A DNA stretch of 64,000 bases from an uncultured Parolsenella sp. (lineage in GTDB: Bacteria > Actinomycetota > Coriobacteriia > Coriobacteriales > Atopobiaceae). Made by a program: the position numbers and the translations under genes. The notes below the pieces were generated by a model. The model was not told the DNA's origin, did not search any database, and worked only from the letters and a program-made list of their open reading frames with translations. Location: the NCBI GenBank assembly GCA_934668375.1, contig CAKUNF010000003.1, forward strand, positions 1-64,000, read 5' to 3'. This document shows, piece by piece, positions 1 through 7,736 of this stretch; position 1 is the stretch's first letter; each line of letters opens with the position of its first letter.

Positions 1-373
1 GGTCAACGCGGAACACACGTCTCGTGTCCAGGGGATCAAGAAACTCGACTTGCAAATCGGGAACGGCAAAGCCGAGCTCAATCATCCTCGCGCGCAGGAT
101 GGACTCTCCCCCACTCTCCGCGCGGCCATCCGCATGAAGCACGACAAGCCGAGCGCGACCCGCCCCCTTTTTAGCACTGATTCCTTTAGCGAGAGATTCA
201 AGGTCATCGCGGCTGACGAGGCCGGCCCGCAAGGCCGAGTCGGCTATTGCGAGGGCATCGGGAAACGACAGAGATCTTGCGCAATCGAGCACCGTCTGGG
301 CAGGAGACGTTACCGTCAACCCCTCCGCGGTCCATGTGTGTCCGGCATCCCCGGCATGATGGACAATGTTTGT
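1..373 (-). pseudogene. 5'-truncated AbiEi/DUF559-type endonuclease-like gene, also cut by the window edge
   Basis: Read on the minus strand, this frame is open for 124 codons from just after a TAA at 374-376 to the window edge. No ATG or GTG start lies near its beginning, so the N-terminal half expected for the family is missing. The translation carries VTSPAQTVLDCARSL, then GGESILRARMIELGFAVPDLQ, which line up with the intact gene at 25843-26883 (GGES...RA.MI.LGFA.P.LQV..DP.D). The family (AbiEi-like antitoxin or very-short-patch-repair endonuclease-like, DUF559 region) is recalled from pattern. The downstream end lies outside the window, so it may be a decayed gene or a frameshifted one. 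The family call is moderate; the paralogy with 25843-26883 is seen directly. Confidence 0.6.
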
Positions 374-523
374 TTACTTTTGATCAAACCTGATAAGAAA
401 CCAGCAGCTAGCAGGCTTGGCGAGTTCGAAAACGTGCCTTCGCATAGACGAGATAAACTTAGCAAGTGCCTAAGCGCGCCACAACGATTGCAAACGCTGC
501 GGCTATCGCCGCCACCGTGCATG

Positions 524-584
524 CGCTGCGGTTGTCGCACATATTGAGCATTTAGCGGACAGTATATGTGCGATAGGTGCAGCG
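524..584. repeat. Imperfect inverted repeat upstream of the truncated gene
   Basis: Arms at 524-544 and 564-584 match at 17 of 21 positions and are separated by 19 bp. A third, shorter relative of the same sequence (CGCTGCGG.TATCG) sits at 495-508. The stretch 374-645 otherwise holds no convincing gene. The repeats could be an operator array or the scar of a lost mobile element; the sequence does not decide. Confidence 0.45.
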
Positions 585-645
585 TTTGTATTGGGCGGCC
601 CTACGTCAACGGCCCCACGAAGGCACACACATAAGCTGCACCAAC

Positions 646-680
646 AAGAAAACAGGCCGGAAGCTCATGGCCTCCGACCT
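646..680 (-). terminator. Terminator of tRNA-Phe
   Basis: On the minus strand a hairpin with stem CAGGTCGGA/TCCGGCCTG (one mismatch) is followed by TTTTCTT. It lies about 11 bases past the tRNA CCA end, as expected for an intrinsic terminator of a single-gene tRNA unit. Confidence 0.75.
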
Positions 681-690
681 GCATCTTTTC

Positions 691-766
691 TGGTGGCGGG
701 GAAGGGAATCGAACCCCTGACACGGGGATTTTCAGTCCCCTGCTCTACCAACTGAGCTACCCAGCC
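691..766 (-). tRNA. tRNA-Phe (anticodon GAA)
   Basis: The 76-nt cloverleaf has an encoded CCA end (TGG at 691-693 on the plus strand), the D-loop sequence AGCTCAGTTGGTAGAGC, an anticodon loop CTGAAAA giving GAA, and the T-loop GGTTCGATTCC. GAA reads UUC and UUU, so this is phenylalanine tRNA. It is transcribed alone from the promoter at 797-824. Confidence 0.97.
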
Positions 767-796
767 GAAATGTGTACCCGCCTTGCGGGCTTGATT

Positions 797-824
797 ACTA
801 TATCAAACCGCGAACGTCGGTCAA
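797..824 (-). promoter_or_regulatory. Sigma-70 type promoter of tRNA-Phe
   Basis: On the minus strand TTGACC (824-819) is followed after 16 bp by TATAGT (802-797), about 30 bp upstream of the mature tRNA 5' end. Both boxes are close to consensus and the position fits. Confidence 0.85.
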
Positions 825-846
825 GCAAGAAATTTGGCTTTTCTTG

Positions 847-873
847 AAAAAATGTTGGCTCCTGTTGCCGACA
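847..873 (-). terminator. Probable terminator of the Tad operon
   Basis: On the minus strand TGTCGGC-AACAGGA-GCCAACA (one mismatch in the stem) is followed by TTTTTTC, 28 bases past the stop of the last operon gene at 901. The stem is short, so efficiency is uncertain. Confidence 0.6.
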
Positions 874-900
874 AAGGCATCTAGCTGCGGCGTTTCCATA

Positions 901-1188
901 TTATGCCGCCTCCATGCCAAGCAGTTGGTCCATGACCTCCGCGAAGGCCACGTGCGGGTTGACGCAGTAGCAGCACGCAAGGCTCACCCACTCGTCAACA
1001 TGGCCCGTCTCGTCACACGCAAAGGCCATGCACTCCGGAAGCCCATGGTCGGGCGCACAAGAGAGCCACGAGAGGTAGTAGAACGCCCCGTCGATGAGCA
1101 CTACCCAGGTTCTGTGGATGACGGGCAACCCCGTCTTTGGGTGCGTCTCGCGCGCCGTCTTGTCAGAGAGCACCGTGTAGGAGATCAC
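901..1188 (-). CDS. Small conserved-looking protein of unknown function at the end of the Tad operon
   Basis: A 95-residue protein of unrecognised family. A GTG start at 1188 is chosen because it overlaps the TGA of the FHA gene (GTGA) and has AGGGGAGG about 9 bases upstream; the longer open frame reaches into the FHA gene and lacks these signs. The protein is rich in aromatic residues and cysteine (SLACCYCVNP near residues 65-75) and has no signal peptide or clear membrane span. As the last gene before the terminator at 847-873, it is probably co-made with the FHA protein. No function can be assigned. Confidence 0.7.
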   Translation of the reverse strand: MISYTVLSDKTARETHPKTGLPVIHRTWVVLIDGAFYYLSWLSCAPDHGLPECMAFACDETGHVDEWVSLACCYCVNPHVAFAEVMDQLLGMEAA

Positions 1189-1871
1189 GACCCGTCGCCT
1201 CCCCTCTCGCCCCGCACCACCGGACAGATCGTGAGCCCGGCCCCGCGCACCTCGAGACGGTCGCCCATTCGCAGGGAGCATGGACCTGCCAGGGCCCATC
1301 CGTTGAGCAGCGCTGGGTTCGATGCCCCAAGGTCGCGAGCGACCACTGCGCCCTGCTCCATGCGCAGCTCAAGGTGGTTGGGCGAGACGGATGTGCAGTC
1401 AATCACGACGTCATTGCCGGTGCTTCTACCAAACGAGAGGCCGGCGTCTGGTACGCGGACGCATAGGGAAACCTGCCCCATATCGAGGCGCACATGCGTG
1501 GGCGGCACGAGACGAGCCACTGGCTCGAGACAAACGTCCTGCTCGAGCGTCTCATCAGAGACGCCGGCGCGAGCGTCCGCCACCCCCTCCACCTCGAGGC
1601 TCCGCGGAACGCGAGCCTTGGTCGACGTCGAATCAGGCGCCAGGACGGTCGCGCCCGACAGGTCTGGCTCGTCGAGAGCCGCCAGCAGCTCGGACATCAC
1701 GCCACCGCCACCCACGTCCACCGGGTGCTCGTGCTCGGACGTGAAGTCATACAGGCATCCGTAGCACACGTCCATGTCTGCAAACAGCTTGGCACCGCAC
1801 CTCGGACAGGTCTTGAGCCCTCCCCCGTCACCGGTCCCCACGGTTGACCCGTGCCCATACGTCTCACTCAT
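1185..1871 (-). CDS. Zinc-ribbon and FHA-domain protein, Tad locus
   Basis: 228 residues. The N-terminus has a four-cysteine zinc ribbon (CPRCGAKLF...CYGCLYDF, about residues 22-42). A low-complexity linker follows, then a C-terminal FHA domain (about 140-220) with the hallmark GRSTGNDVVI, SPNHLELR and an Asn-rich loop. FHA domains bind phosphothreonine peptides, so this is a likely reader of Ser/Thr kinase signalling; no kinase gene lies in the window. It overlaps both neighbours by a few bases, placing it in the pilus operon. A link to pilus control is inferred from position only. Cytoplasmic, with no membrane segment. Confidence 0.85.
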   Translation of the reverse strand: MSETYGHGSTVGTGDGGGLKTCPRCGAKLFADMDVCYGCLYDFTSEHEHPVDVGGGGVMSELLAALDEPDLSGATVLAPDSTSTKARVPRSLEVEGVADARAGVSDETLEQDVCLEPVARLVPPTHVRLDMGQVSLCVRVPDAGLSFGRSTGNDVVIDCTSVSPNHLELRMEQGAVVARDLGASNPALLNGWALAGPCSLRMGDRLEVRGAGLTICPVVRGERGGDGS

Positions 1872-2268
1872 CTTGGCCTCCCATCACGTGCCATACGTCC
1901 CTTAGCTCAAGTTGGCTTCCCACGACCGGCCACGGCTCTGCGCTGCTGGGCCGCTCGATCGCATGCCGTGCCCCGGCCTTCCTCACAATTCGCCCGGCAG
2001 GCAGTTCGCGCCACGAGCCAACCACGAGGCCACACTCGTCCACGAGGACGACGTCTAGCGGATAGCGCATGCCAAACGTGTGGACAGACGGGCAGTTGGC
2101 AAGCAGCAGGGGTCCGGACCGCGCGTCGCCATACCTTGTGCCGAGCAGGCCTCCGAGCCTTCCCATGAAGCTCGAGACAACGAGGGCCCGCACGCTCCGG
2201 CAGCCGCGGCCATCGCCCGCATCGAACTCGACCCTCGCCCATCGCTCGCCGCCGGCCTGCCTCCTCAC
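1864..2268 (-). CDS. DUF192 family protein, Tad locus
   Basis: 134 residues, matching the DUF192 (COG1430) fold by the central block SVHTFGMRYPLDVVLVDE and the later PAGRIVRKAGARHAIE. The biochemical role of the family is unknown. The start is a GTG whose bases overlap the TGA of the upstream tadE-like gene (GTGA), and the 3' end overlaps the FHA gene, so translational coupling is likely. Unlike many family members, no N-terminal signal peptide is visible. Its presence in the pilus operon suggests a role linked to pilus production, but this is inference. Confidence 0.8.
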   Translation of the reverse strand: MRRQAGGERWARVEFDAGDGRGCRSVRALVVSSFMGRLGGLLGTRYGDARSGPLLLANCPSVHTFGMRYPLDVVLVDECGLVVGSWRELPAGRIVRKAGARHAIERPSSAEPWPVVGSQLELRDVWHVMGGQDE

Positions 2269-2729
2269 GAGATCACCGCCGCTCGATACCTGTCCACCAC
2301 AAGGCTCCTCTCGTGCCGAGCCAGGGCAGGCAGCTCAAAGCCCACGCCGGCGATTTGTACGGACGACGGCCACGGCCTGTAGGCCAGCTCGCAGACAAAA
2401 CGCGTCGTTCCCGCCGCGAGGTCAACACGCGCCTCGGCGCCGTCTCCAGTCAGCCCCTCGACCCTCACGGCCACCTCGCAGGATTCGTCGCCCATTGCCT
2501 GCTCGATGGCCGTCTTTACCTCGTCCACGCCCGCGAGCTCGCTCGAGACGCCTGGCGGAGATACGCCGTGGAGGGCGACCGCATCGGGCGCCACCCTGTC
2601 AAAGCGCGCGACAAGCTCCGCGTAACGCGAGACGTTCAGGCCAATGAGCGTCACCACGATGACCACTGGCACGAGAACGGCAAGCTCAACGGCCATCTGT
2701 CCCGAGTCGCCGCGCGGCCGGGCTCTCAT
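2265..2729 (-). CDS. TadE-like pseudopilin
   Basis: 154 residues. A short basic leader is followed by SGQMAVELAVLVPVV, a prepilin-peptidase-type site (Gly, then Glu at +5) leading into one hydrophobic helix (about residues 10-32). The rest is an extracytoplasmic domain. This architecture is that of TadE-like minor pilins of Flp/Tad pili. The ATG overlaps the TGA of the tadG-like gene (ATGA). It probably works with the second TadE-like protein and the TadG-like protein on either side of the membrane-bound assembly platform. Confidence 0.8.
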   Translation of the reverse strand: MRARPRGDSGQMAVELAVLVPVVIVVTLIGLNVSRYAELVARFDRVAPDAVALHGVSPPGVSSELAGVDEVKTAIEQAMGDESCEVAVRVEGLTGDGAEARVDLAAGTTRFVCELAYRPWPSSVQIAGVGFELPALARHERSLVVDRYRAAVIS

Positions 2730-4786
2730 GCGGCCCCCAGAAGCTGGCCCACGTCGATCGTGAGGGGCACCGTAAGCTCCGTGCCAGGGATGGGAATCTC
2801 GGCGATCGTCACCTCTCCGTCACCGAGCTCGTTGACGACCTCCTGCCCCAGTGCCCGCGCAAGCGTCTCCGGGTCTGTGGAGTCCGGCAGCTTTCCGACG
2901 AGCTCACGCGCCGTCGCAACGTGGTCGCACCCCGCCTTGTCGAGCACGTTCTGGCTGTTCGTGAGCGCCGGCTTTCGGAGCCTCAGGTCGGCCGGCTCGA
3001 GCCCGGCGTCACGTATGGATTGCTTGATCCTGTCGCGCAGCCACGAGCCGACCGTTGTCCCAAACACGCCGTCGATGCCGTCCAGAATCCGTCCCGCCGC
3101 GTCATCGAGATTTCCCATTGCCGCGCCGTAGCCCTCGAGCAGGCGCGACCAGAGGCTGCCGACAGATCCGAGAACCCCGGCATCCCCATCGAACAGCTCG
3201 TCTGACAGCGCCTCAAAGGAGCGCACCAGCACGTCGTTGCCCTCGGTGTTGCCGTCCGGCGCGAGGGTCGCCGCCGAAACCGCGGCACCGGCAGGCACCG
3301 CCGAATCCTCGAGGAAGGCACTCGTGATCTGGGAAGGCACCACCTCGCTGCCGCGCGTGACCACGGCGACGCACCCCCAGGCCCCGGGCGGGCAGAGCCT
3401 GGGCCTTGGAACAGCCAGGGCCTGCATGGCCTTCTCAAAGGCGCTCGCGCCCTCATCGGCAAGCTCCCTCATCCGCTCCTGTGCCTCGGCAAGCTCCTCG
3501 CGGGCGGCCTCGTATTTCTCGGACTCGTCCACGATGATCTTCCAGTAGTGCTCGAAGCCGTTGTCGATGCTCGTCGAGGCGGCCGCAACCGAGCCCATCG
3601 CCCCTGAGTCCATGCGACAGACGTCGCACCGCCGCACACCGCCGGCATCGAGCTGGGAGAGCGATGCCGCCCCCGCCGCGGCACCCGTCGCGCCGGGGCA
3701 GCCCGTGTCCGAGTGGAGCGTGGGGCCCGCCTGCTCGCTCGTGCATGGCCAGCGAGCGTCCGAGTACAGCGTCGTCTGCCGCATCTGGTCCGCATTGGCC
3801 GGCAATGCCGGCAGCTCGAGAGATACCCTTCCGTCCTCGAGCTCCTCGTAGCGCCCATGCCGGACCTGGTCGAGCGCGTACTCGTAGAAGACACGGCGCA
3901 CGGCCGAGTTCGTGAGCTCGTCGGGAGAGGACGAAACAGGTGCCTCGGCGGCGAGACGAGCGGCGTAGTAGGCTCGCGCCCGCACAAGCGCCGCGCCAAA
4001 CGTCCAGTCCTCTAACGCGTAGCTTGGGTTTTGTGATGCAACAAGACCTGCCAGGGCGTCCGCCCGCTCGCGCAGGCACCGGGGACGCGCCGCGCAGTCC
4101 GCCTGCCACGCAGCCCGCTTTGCCTCGTCGGCACGCTCACTTGCCTCCCTTGCGCGCTCCGAGGCCTCCTGGAGCTCGGACGCCTTGGACGCGGCCTCGC
4201 TTGCGTCTACCTCGGCATCGAGCCCGGAGAAGTCGGACTGCGACTCGGTGGGAAACGGTATGGCCACGCCCGTGTACTTGGCCTGGCCCTCCTCGTTTGC
4301 CTGGGCAACGGCGGCAGACCTGCAGGCAATGGCAAGCGGAAGCGTCGCCTCGAGTGCCTTCAGGCCCTTGGCGGCAGAGCGGGCAAAGCCGCCGCGGGCA
4401 TCGAGCACCTTACCCGCAGCCTCCACGGTGCTCGCGCCCACAGCAGCCATGCCCGGAATCGCAGACACCACGAGGCCGGCGCCAAGCGTCACCATGCCCG
4501 CAAGGCCAAGCGTGAGCACGCACGAGTCGAGAACCGTGGCCACGGTGGCATACGATGCCACGACGTTCACACCGGCAAGGGCCGTGGAGTCTGCCACCGC
4601 CTGCACGTCCGCCGACCTGTTCTGCAGCCAGGCGACGGACACAAGCGAGCAGATGAGGGAGAGGCTCACGAGAAGGGCGAGCGCCACGGCAACGGACGTG
4701 TAGCCGCCATCCTCCCCAATGAAGGCATCGAGGCCCAAAGGCGGCCGCGAGCGCCGCCTATCCCCACATGGACACCCAGTCTGCAT
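2726..4786 (-). CDS. Large TadG-like pilus-assembly protein
   Basis: 686 residues. The N-terminus has DGGYTSVAVALALLVSLSL, a pilin-like hydrophobic helix at about residues 26-55, followed by the TadG-type block QNRSADVQAVADSTALAG. A second hydrophobic stretch near 85-120 is followed by an Ala/Glu-rich, probably coiled-coil segment (about 190-240), and then a large extracellular region with several cysteines. The start at 4786 has GGAGGG upstream and overlaps the tadE-like gene. TadG proteins are envelope components of Tad pili. This one is much longer than a minor pilin and could anchor or span the cell wall, which is inference. Confidence 0.8.
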   Translation of the reverse strand: MQTGCPCGDRRRSRPPLGLDAFIGEDGGYTSVAVALALLVSLSLICSLVSVAWLQNRSADVQAVADSTALAGVNVVASYATVATVLDSCVLTLGLAGMVTLGAGLVVSAIPGMAAVGASTVEAAGKVLDARGGFARSAAKGLKALEATLPLAIACRSAAVAQANEEGQAKYTGVAIPFPTESQSDFSGLDAEVDASEAASKASELQEASERAREASERADEAKRAAWQADCAARPRCLRERADALAGLVASQNPSYALEDWTFGAALVRARAYYAARLAAEAPVSSSPDELTNSAVRRVFYEYALDQVRHGRYEELEDGRVSLELPALPANADQMRQTTLYSDARWPCTSEQAGPTLHSDTGCPGATGAAAGAASLSQLDAGGVRRCDVCRMDSGAMGSVAAASTSIDNGFEHYWKIIVDESEKYEAAREELAEAQERMRELADEGASAFEKAMQALAVPRPRLCPPGAWGCVAVVTRGSEVVPSQITSAFLEDSAVPAGAAVSAATLAPDGNTEGNDVLVRSFEALSDELFDGDAGVLGSVGSLWSRLLEGYGAAMGNLDDAAGRILDGIDGVFGTTVGSWLRDRIKQSIRDAGLEPADLRLRKPALTNSQNVLDKAGCDHVATARELVGKLPDSTDPETLARALGQEVVNELGDGEVTIAEIPIPGTELTVPLTIDVGQLLGAA

Positions 4787-5246
4787 AGTTTCCCTCCAAC
4801 CAGTCCGGCCTTGCCTTTGCCGTTGCCCGCACCCTCACCACGACCAGCTCGCCGTCCGCCTCGCCCAGCGAAGACGCGAGCACGCCCACGAGCGGCAGCG
4901 GTCTCAGACGTCCCACAACCTCCACGCTCACCACCGCGCAGGACGCGTCTCCCTCGCACGCAATCTCCCAGCCGTCCTCGCCGCCCACGTGAAACGCCTC
5001 CGCATCGGGAACGGCTCGGAGGCGCCTTCTCACGTAGGAGGCACACGCCTCCTCGGTTGCCACGCCCTGCTGCTCGCGCGTGACGAGCACGCGCAGCCCC
5101 TCGGACGCCGCTTGCTGCATGACGGCGCGCGTGTAGAGCAGAAACGCCGGCTGGAGCAGCAGGGCGAGCAGCAGCATGATCGTCGGCAGGAACAGCGCCG
5201 CCTCGACGCTCGCCTGCCCCAACCGCTCAGAACAGCACGAGGTCAC
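4758..5246 (-). CDS. TadE-like pseudopilin
   Basis: 162 residues from a GTG at 5246 that overlaps the end of the upstream flp-like gene. The open frame extends further upstream, but the extra part is only the antiparallel reading of that gene. RLGQASVEAALFLPTIMLLL shows the Gly-x4-Glu prepilin motif followed by a single helix. The mature part contains two cysteines (CEGDASC) that may form a disulfide outside the cell. It is a TadE-family minor pilin by architecture. Which of several in-frame starts is used is less certain than the family. Confidence 0.75.
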   Translation of the reverse strand: MTSCCSERLGQASVEAALFLPTIMLLLALLLQPAFLLYTRAVMQQAASEGLRVLVTREQQGVATEEACASYVRRRLRAVPDAEAFHVGGEDGWEIACEGDASCAVVSVEVVGRLRPLPLVGVLASSLGEADGELVVVRVRATAKARPDWLEGNYADWVSMWG

Positions 5247-5457
5247 GCATGCCGTCAATCGCGGCCTCGCCCTCGACCGCATGCGATGCGGCACGCTCCG
5301 ACGCCCGCTGCAGCCCGCCCTGGCCCACGACGCGCCAGACAAGGCCAAGGGCAAGGACGAGCGCGAGAAACGCCCCGAGCACCAGCGCGTACTCCACGCT
5401 CGACTGGCCCGACTCCTCCCCACCCGGCCCCTCAGGACACCTCCTGCGCCTCCACAT
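5227..5457 (-). CDS. Small Flp-like pilin or pseudopilin
   Basis: 76 residues. After a basic leader comes EESGQSSVEYALVLGAFLA, which has the class III prepilin site Gly followed by Glu+5 and Tyr+6, then a hydrophobic helix and a short tail. The size and the EY pair match Flp pilins. GGAGGG lies 6 bases before the ATG. It overlaps the upstream gene by 26 bases and the downstream tadE-like gene by 20. It may be a second, minor Flp subunit beside the gene at 5931-6152. Confidence 0.75.
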   Translation of the reverse strand: MWRRRRCPEGPGGEESGQSSVEYALVLGAFLALVLALGLVWRVVGQGGLQRASERAASHAVEGEAAIDGMRDLVLF

Positions 5458-5950
5458 GGGAATCCCTCCATTCGGACACCTCCATCCGGAGCGTCTTCAC
5501 GCACGTCTGCCCGTCCGCCAGACCGTCGCAGAGCAGGCACACGTCAACCCAGCCTGGCCCCATGACGACGCAGCCCCAGACGCGCCCGGCAAGATCGAGC
5601 CACCCACTCCTCGCAAGGAGCGTCCCCGGCTTGCCCTCGTACTCCTCGAGCAGCCCAGACGCCGCATCTGGCAGGTCGGCGTCAACGACTCGCTCCGAGA
5701 GCGTGCCCTCCTCGGACGGCAGCGCCTCCCCAAGGCCGGCAGACGCCCCGGCTGCCCACTCGCCGGTCGATGCTGCGTCCGGGGCGGCCCCAGCGCCCCC
5801 GGCCGCAGAGGATGAGTCCTCCGCACGCGAGGCGTCCACGCCAATGGAGGCCCCCTTCGCCAGGAACCCCGCGAGCATTGCCGCGAGCACCGCGACGCAC
5901 ACGCCCACCAACACAGCCCACCGGCGCCTCCTACAGCGAGTTGATGCCAT
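5432..5950 (-). CDS. Single-pass membrane protein of the Tad locus, function unknown
   Basis: 172 residues from the ATG at 5950, which overlaps the end of the flp gene. Residues about 10-30 (AVLVGVCVAVLAAMLAGFLA) form one transmembrane helix after a basic cytoplasmic start. An Ala/Ser/Glu-rich stretch follows, then a C-terminal domain of about 90 residues containing VCLLCDGL. There is no lipobox and no prepilin site. The family is not recognised. Its place between the two flp-type genes suggests an accessory envelope part of the pilus, perhaps a pilotin-like or assembly protein; this is inference. Confidence 0.75.
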   Translation of the reverse strand: MASTRCRRRRWAVLVGVCVAVLAAMLAGFLAKGASIGVDASRAEDSSSAAGGAGAAPDAASTGEWAAGASAGLGEALPSEEGTLSERVVDADLPDAASGLLEEYEGKPGTLLARSGWLDLAGRVWGCVVMGPGWVDVCLLCDGLADGQTCVKTLRMEVSEWRDSHVEAQEVS

Positions 5951-6152
5951 CGGTGATCGAGGTCCAGAGTTCCTGGAGCCTGTCCTTGAACGCCACGACG
6001 GCAACGATCGCCATGAGCACGAGTACGCCCACGAGAATCGCGTACTCCGTCGTTCCCTGGCCGCTTTCCTCCGCGAGGGTCGCGCGCGCCCTCCTGCTCG
6101 CCAGGCACAGGCCCAGCCCCACACGCCGCCTCATCCAAGCCAATACATCCAT
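5931..6152 (-). CDS. flp: Flp-type major pilin
   Basis: 73 residues. The ATG at 6152 has GGGAG six bases upstream; the longer frame upstream is unlikely. The leader ends in EESGQGTTEYAILVGVLVLM, the Flp prepilin motif with Gly before the cut and Glu+5/Tyr+6, followed by a hydrophobic helix and a short tail (FKDRLQELWTSITDGINSL). Length and motif match major Flp pilins. Processing needs a TadV/CpaA-type prepilin peptidase, which is not in the window. It lies just downstream of tadC, as in many Tad loci. Confidence 0.88.
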   Translation of the reverse strand: MDVLAWMRRRVGLGLCLASRRARATLAEESGQGTTEYAILVGVLVLMAIVAVVAFKDRLQELWTSITDGINSL

Positions 6153-6198
6153 TACGCACTCCCTTCTCGACAGGGGCACATGCCTCGCCCCACCTTCC

Positions 6199-6804
6199 TC
6201 AACCACCCAGCGCCGCGCACAGCAGCGGACCGAGGATCGCCAGGAGCATCGCCGGCACCACGAGCGTCCCCAGGGGAACGAGCATCCTCACCGGCACCTC
6301 CTCGATGCGCTGCTCCACGTTTGCCCGCTGCTCCTCCCTGATGGCGTCCGCCTGGCGCTCGAGCGTCTGCGCGAGCGGCGCTCCGAAGGAGAGCGCCTCG
6401 CACACCGAGGCGCAGAAGCGAACGAGCGACGGCGCATCGACATGGGCAGACAGGCTCTCGAGCGCCTCCCCTCTGCCCTCAAGGCCCATCTGCCAGCCGC
6501 GCATGGCCACAAGTAGCCTCTGGGCAAGCTCGGAGTCACTGCGCGAGCAGTACAGCTCAAGCGAGGCGTCAAACGACAGGCCGGCAGACAGGCCCAGCGC
6601 AAGGATGTCGAGCATCTCGGGCATCTGCCGTTCGCACGCAGCCACGACTCGGGCGCTCGCCTCCCGCTCCCGCGCGCGCCTCAGCGCCGGCAGCCTCGCA
6701 ATCCCCGCGAGGGTCTCGCGGACGTGGCCGCCCTCCTCGCCATGACCTCCAAGCAGCGCGTATGACCCAGCCGCAACCGCCGCCCCGCACGCAAGCCACC
6801 ACAT
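6199..6804 (-). CDS. tadC: TadC-like inner-membrane platform protein
   Basis: 201 residues, T2SS-F/GspF family. Hydrophobic segments lie at the N-terminus (about 1-20) and the C-terminus (about 175-200). Between them is the cytoplasmic domain with MPEMLDILALGLSAGLSFD and the repeat-like FGAPLAQTLERQADAIREEQ. It pairs with TadB to form the membrane platform on which the TadA ATPase acts. It is shorter than typical TadC (about 280-320). The ATG overlaps the tadB stop (TGATG). Confidence 0.88.
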   Translation of the reverse strand: MWWLACGAAVAAGSYALLGGHGEEGGHVRETLAGIARLPALRRAREREASARVVAACERQMPEMLDILALGLSAGLSFDASLELYCSRSDSELAQRLLVAMRGWQMGLEGRGEALESLSAHVDAPSLVRFCASVCEALSFGAPLAQTLERQADAIREEQRANVEQRIEEVPVRMLVPLGTLVVPAMLLAILGPLLCAALGG

Positions 6805-7736
6805 CAGAGCACCGATCGCATGAGATGCCTGATGATCGAGAGCGCCACGACGTCAAGGGTCGCCGCGAAGATCACGCAGCCAAGCCCAACCGGCGTCGCC
6901 AGGCCCGCGCGATAGTCCGGTGACACGAGCACGAGAGCCGCCACGAGACAGACCGGCAGGGCGCTCACGATCCGTGCGGACAGCCTGACCTGGGCCGTCT
7001 TGGCCGCAAGCGTGCGCTCGAGCTCGAAGCGCCTCTCGGCAAGACGCGCAGACCTCAGGAACAGCCCCTGCAGCGGCGCCCCCGTTCGGGCCGAAACGTT
7101 CAGCGCACACACCATGAGCTCCACGCCCGGCGCGTCCGTCGCCCGCGAGACGTACTCGATGGCCTCCGTCGCGGGCGTTCCACACGAGACCATGAGCGAG
7201 GCTCGAGCGAACTCGCGGTTGAGCGGCCCGGTCCCCAAAGAGCCCACGTACGAGATGGCCTGGGTGAGCGTCCTGCCCGCGGAGAGCGCGCCCGCAAGGG
7301 AGCGGAAGACGTCTGGGACCTGCCGCGCAAGCTCGCGTCTCCTGCCCGTCTCCCGAGAGGCGCACCAGGCAAGCGATGCCGCGGCGCCCACGGCAACGCC
7401 CGTCACGGCCCCAAGCGCGGAAAGCGCCGCCAGCGCCCCGCCGCAACCACAAGCCATGAGCCAGGCCGCTACGATTGCCGGGGCAAGCTCGCGGTCCACG
7501 CCCAACGCCGCGAGCCTCGCATCCCTCTCGAGCTCGCGGGCAACACGCTGGCAGTAGGACGTCCGGCCAAACGCCGCCACAAGTGGGGCCGAGCAGATGC
7601 CCCGTAGCCACCCCATGACCTCGCGAACGCGCCGACCGCCCGCGCGCTCGAGGCTCTGACGCCCGCCCCTCGCCAGGAGCACCCAGGCGCCAAGGCCCGC
7701 CCACAGGCCCGACCCTAGGCACAGGAGCGTCTCCAT
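6804..7736 (-). CDS. tadB: TadB-like inner-membrane platform protein
   Basis: 310 residues, T2SS-F family. There are N-terminal membrane segments, a central cytoplasmic domain with VPDVFRSLAGALSAGRTLTQ and ARTGAPLQGLFLRSARLAE, and C-terminal helices. It is the partner of TadC in the Tad pilus platform. It starts 22 bases inside the end of tadA and ends on the first base of tadC, so the three are translated as a coupled set. Confidence 0.9.
   Translation of the reverse strand: METLLCLGSGLWAGLGAWVLLARGGRQSLERAGGRRVREVMGWLRGICSAPLVAAFGRTSYCQRVARELERDARLAALGVDRELAPAIVAAWLMACGCGGALAALSALGAVTGVAVGAAASLAWCASRETGRRRELARQVPDVFRSLAGALSAGRTLTQAISYVGSLGTGPLNREFARASLMVSCGTPATEAIEYVSRATDAPGVELMVCALNVSARTGAPLQGLFLRSARLAERRFELERTLAAKTAQVRLSARIVSALPVCLVAALVLVSPDYRAGLATPVGLGCVIFAATLDVVALSIIRHLMRSVL

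Noticed and set aside
50..547. A 165-codon plus-strand frame at the window start
   Set aside because: No recognisable motifs and no ribosome site, while the minus strand in the same place clearly aligns with the gene at 25843-26883.
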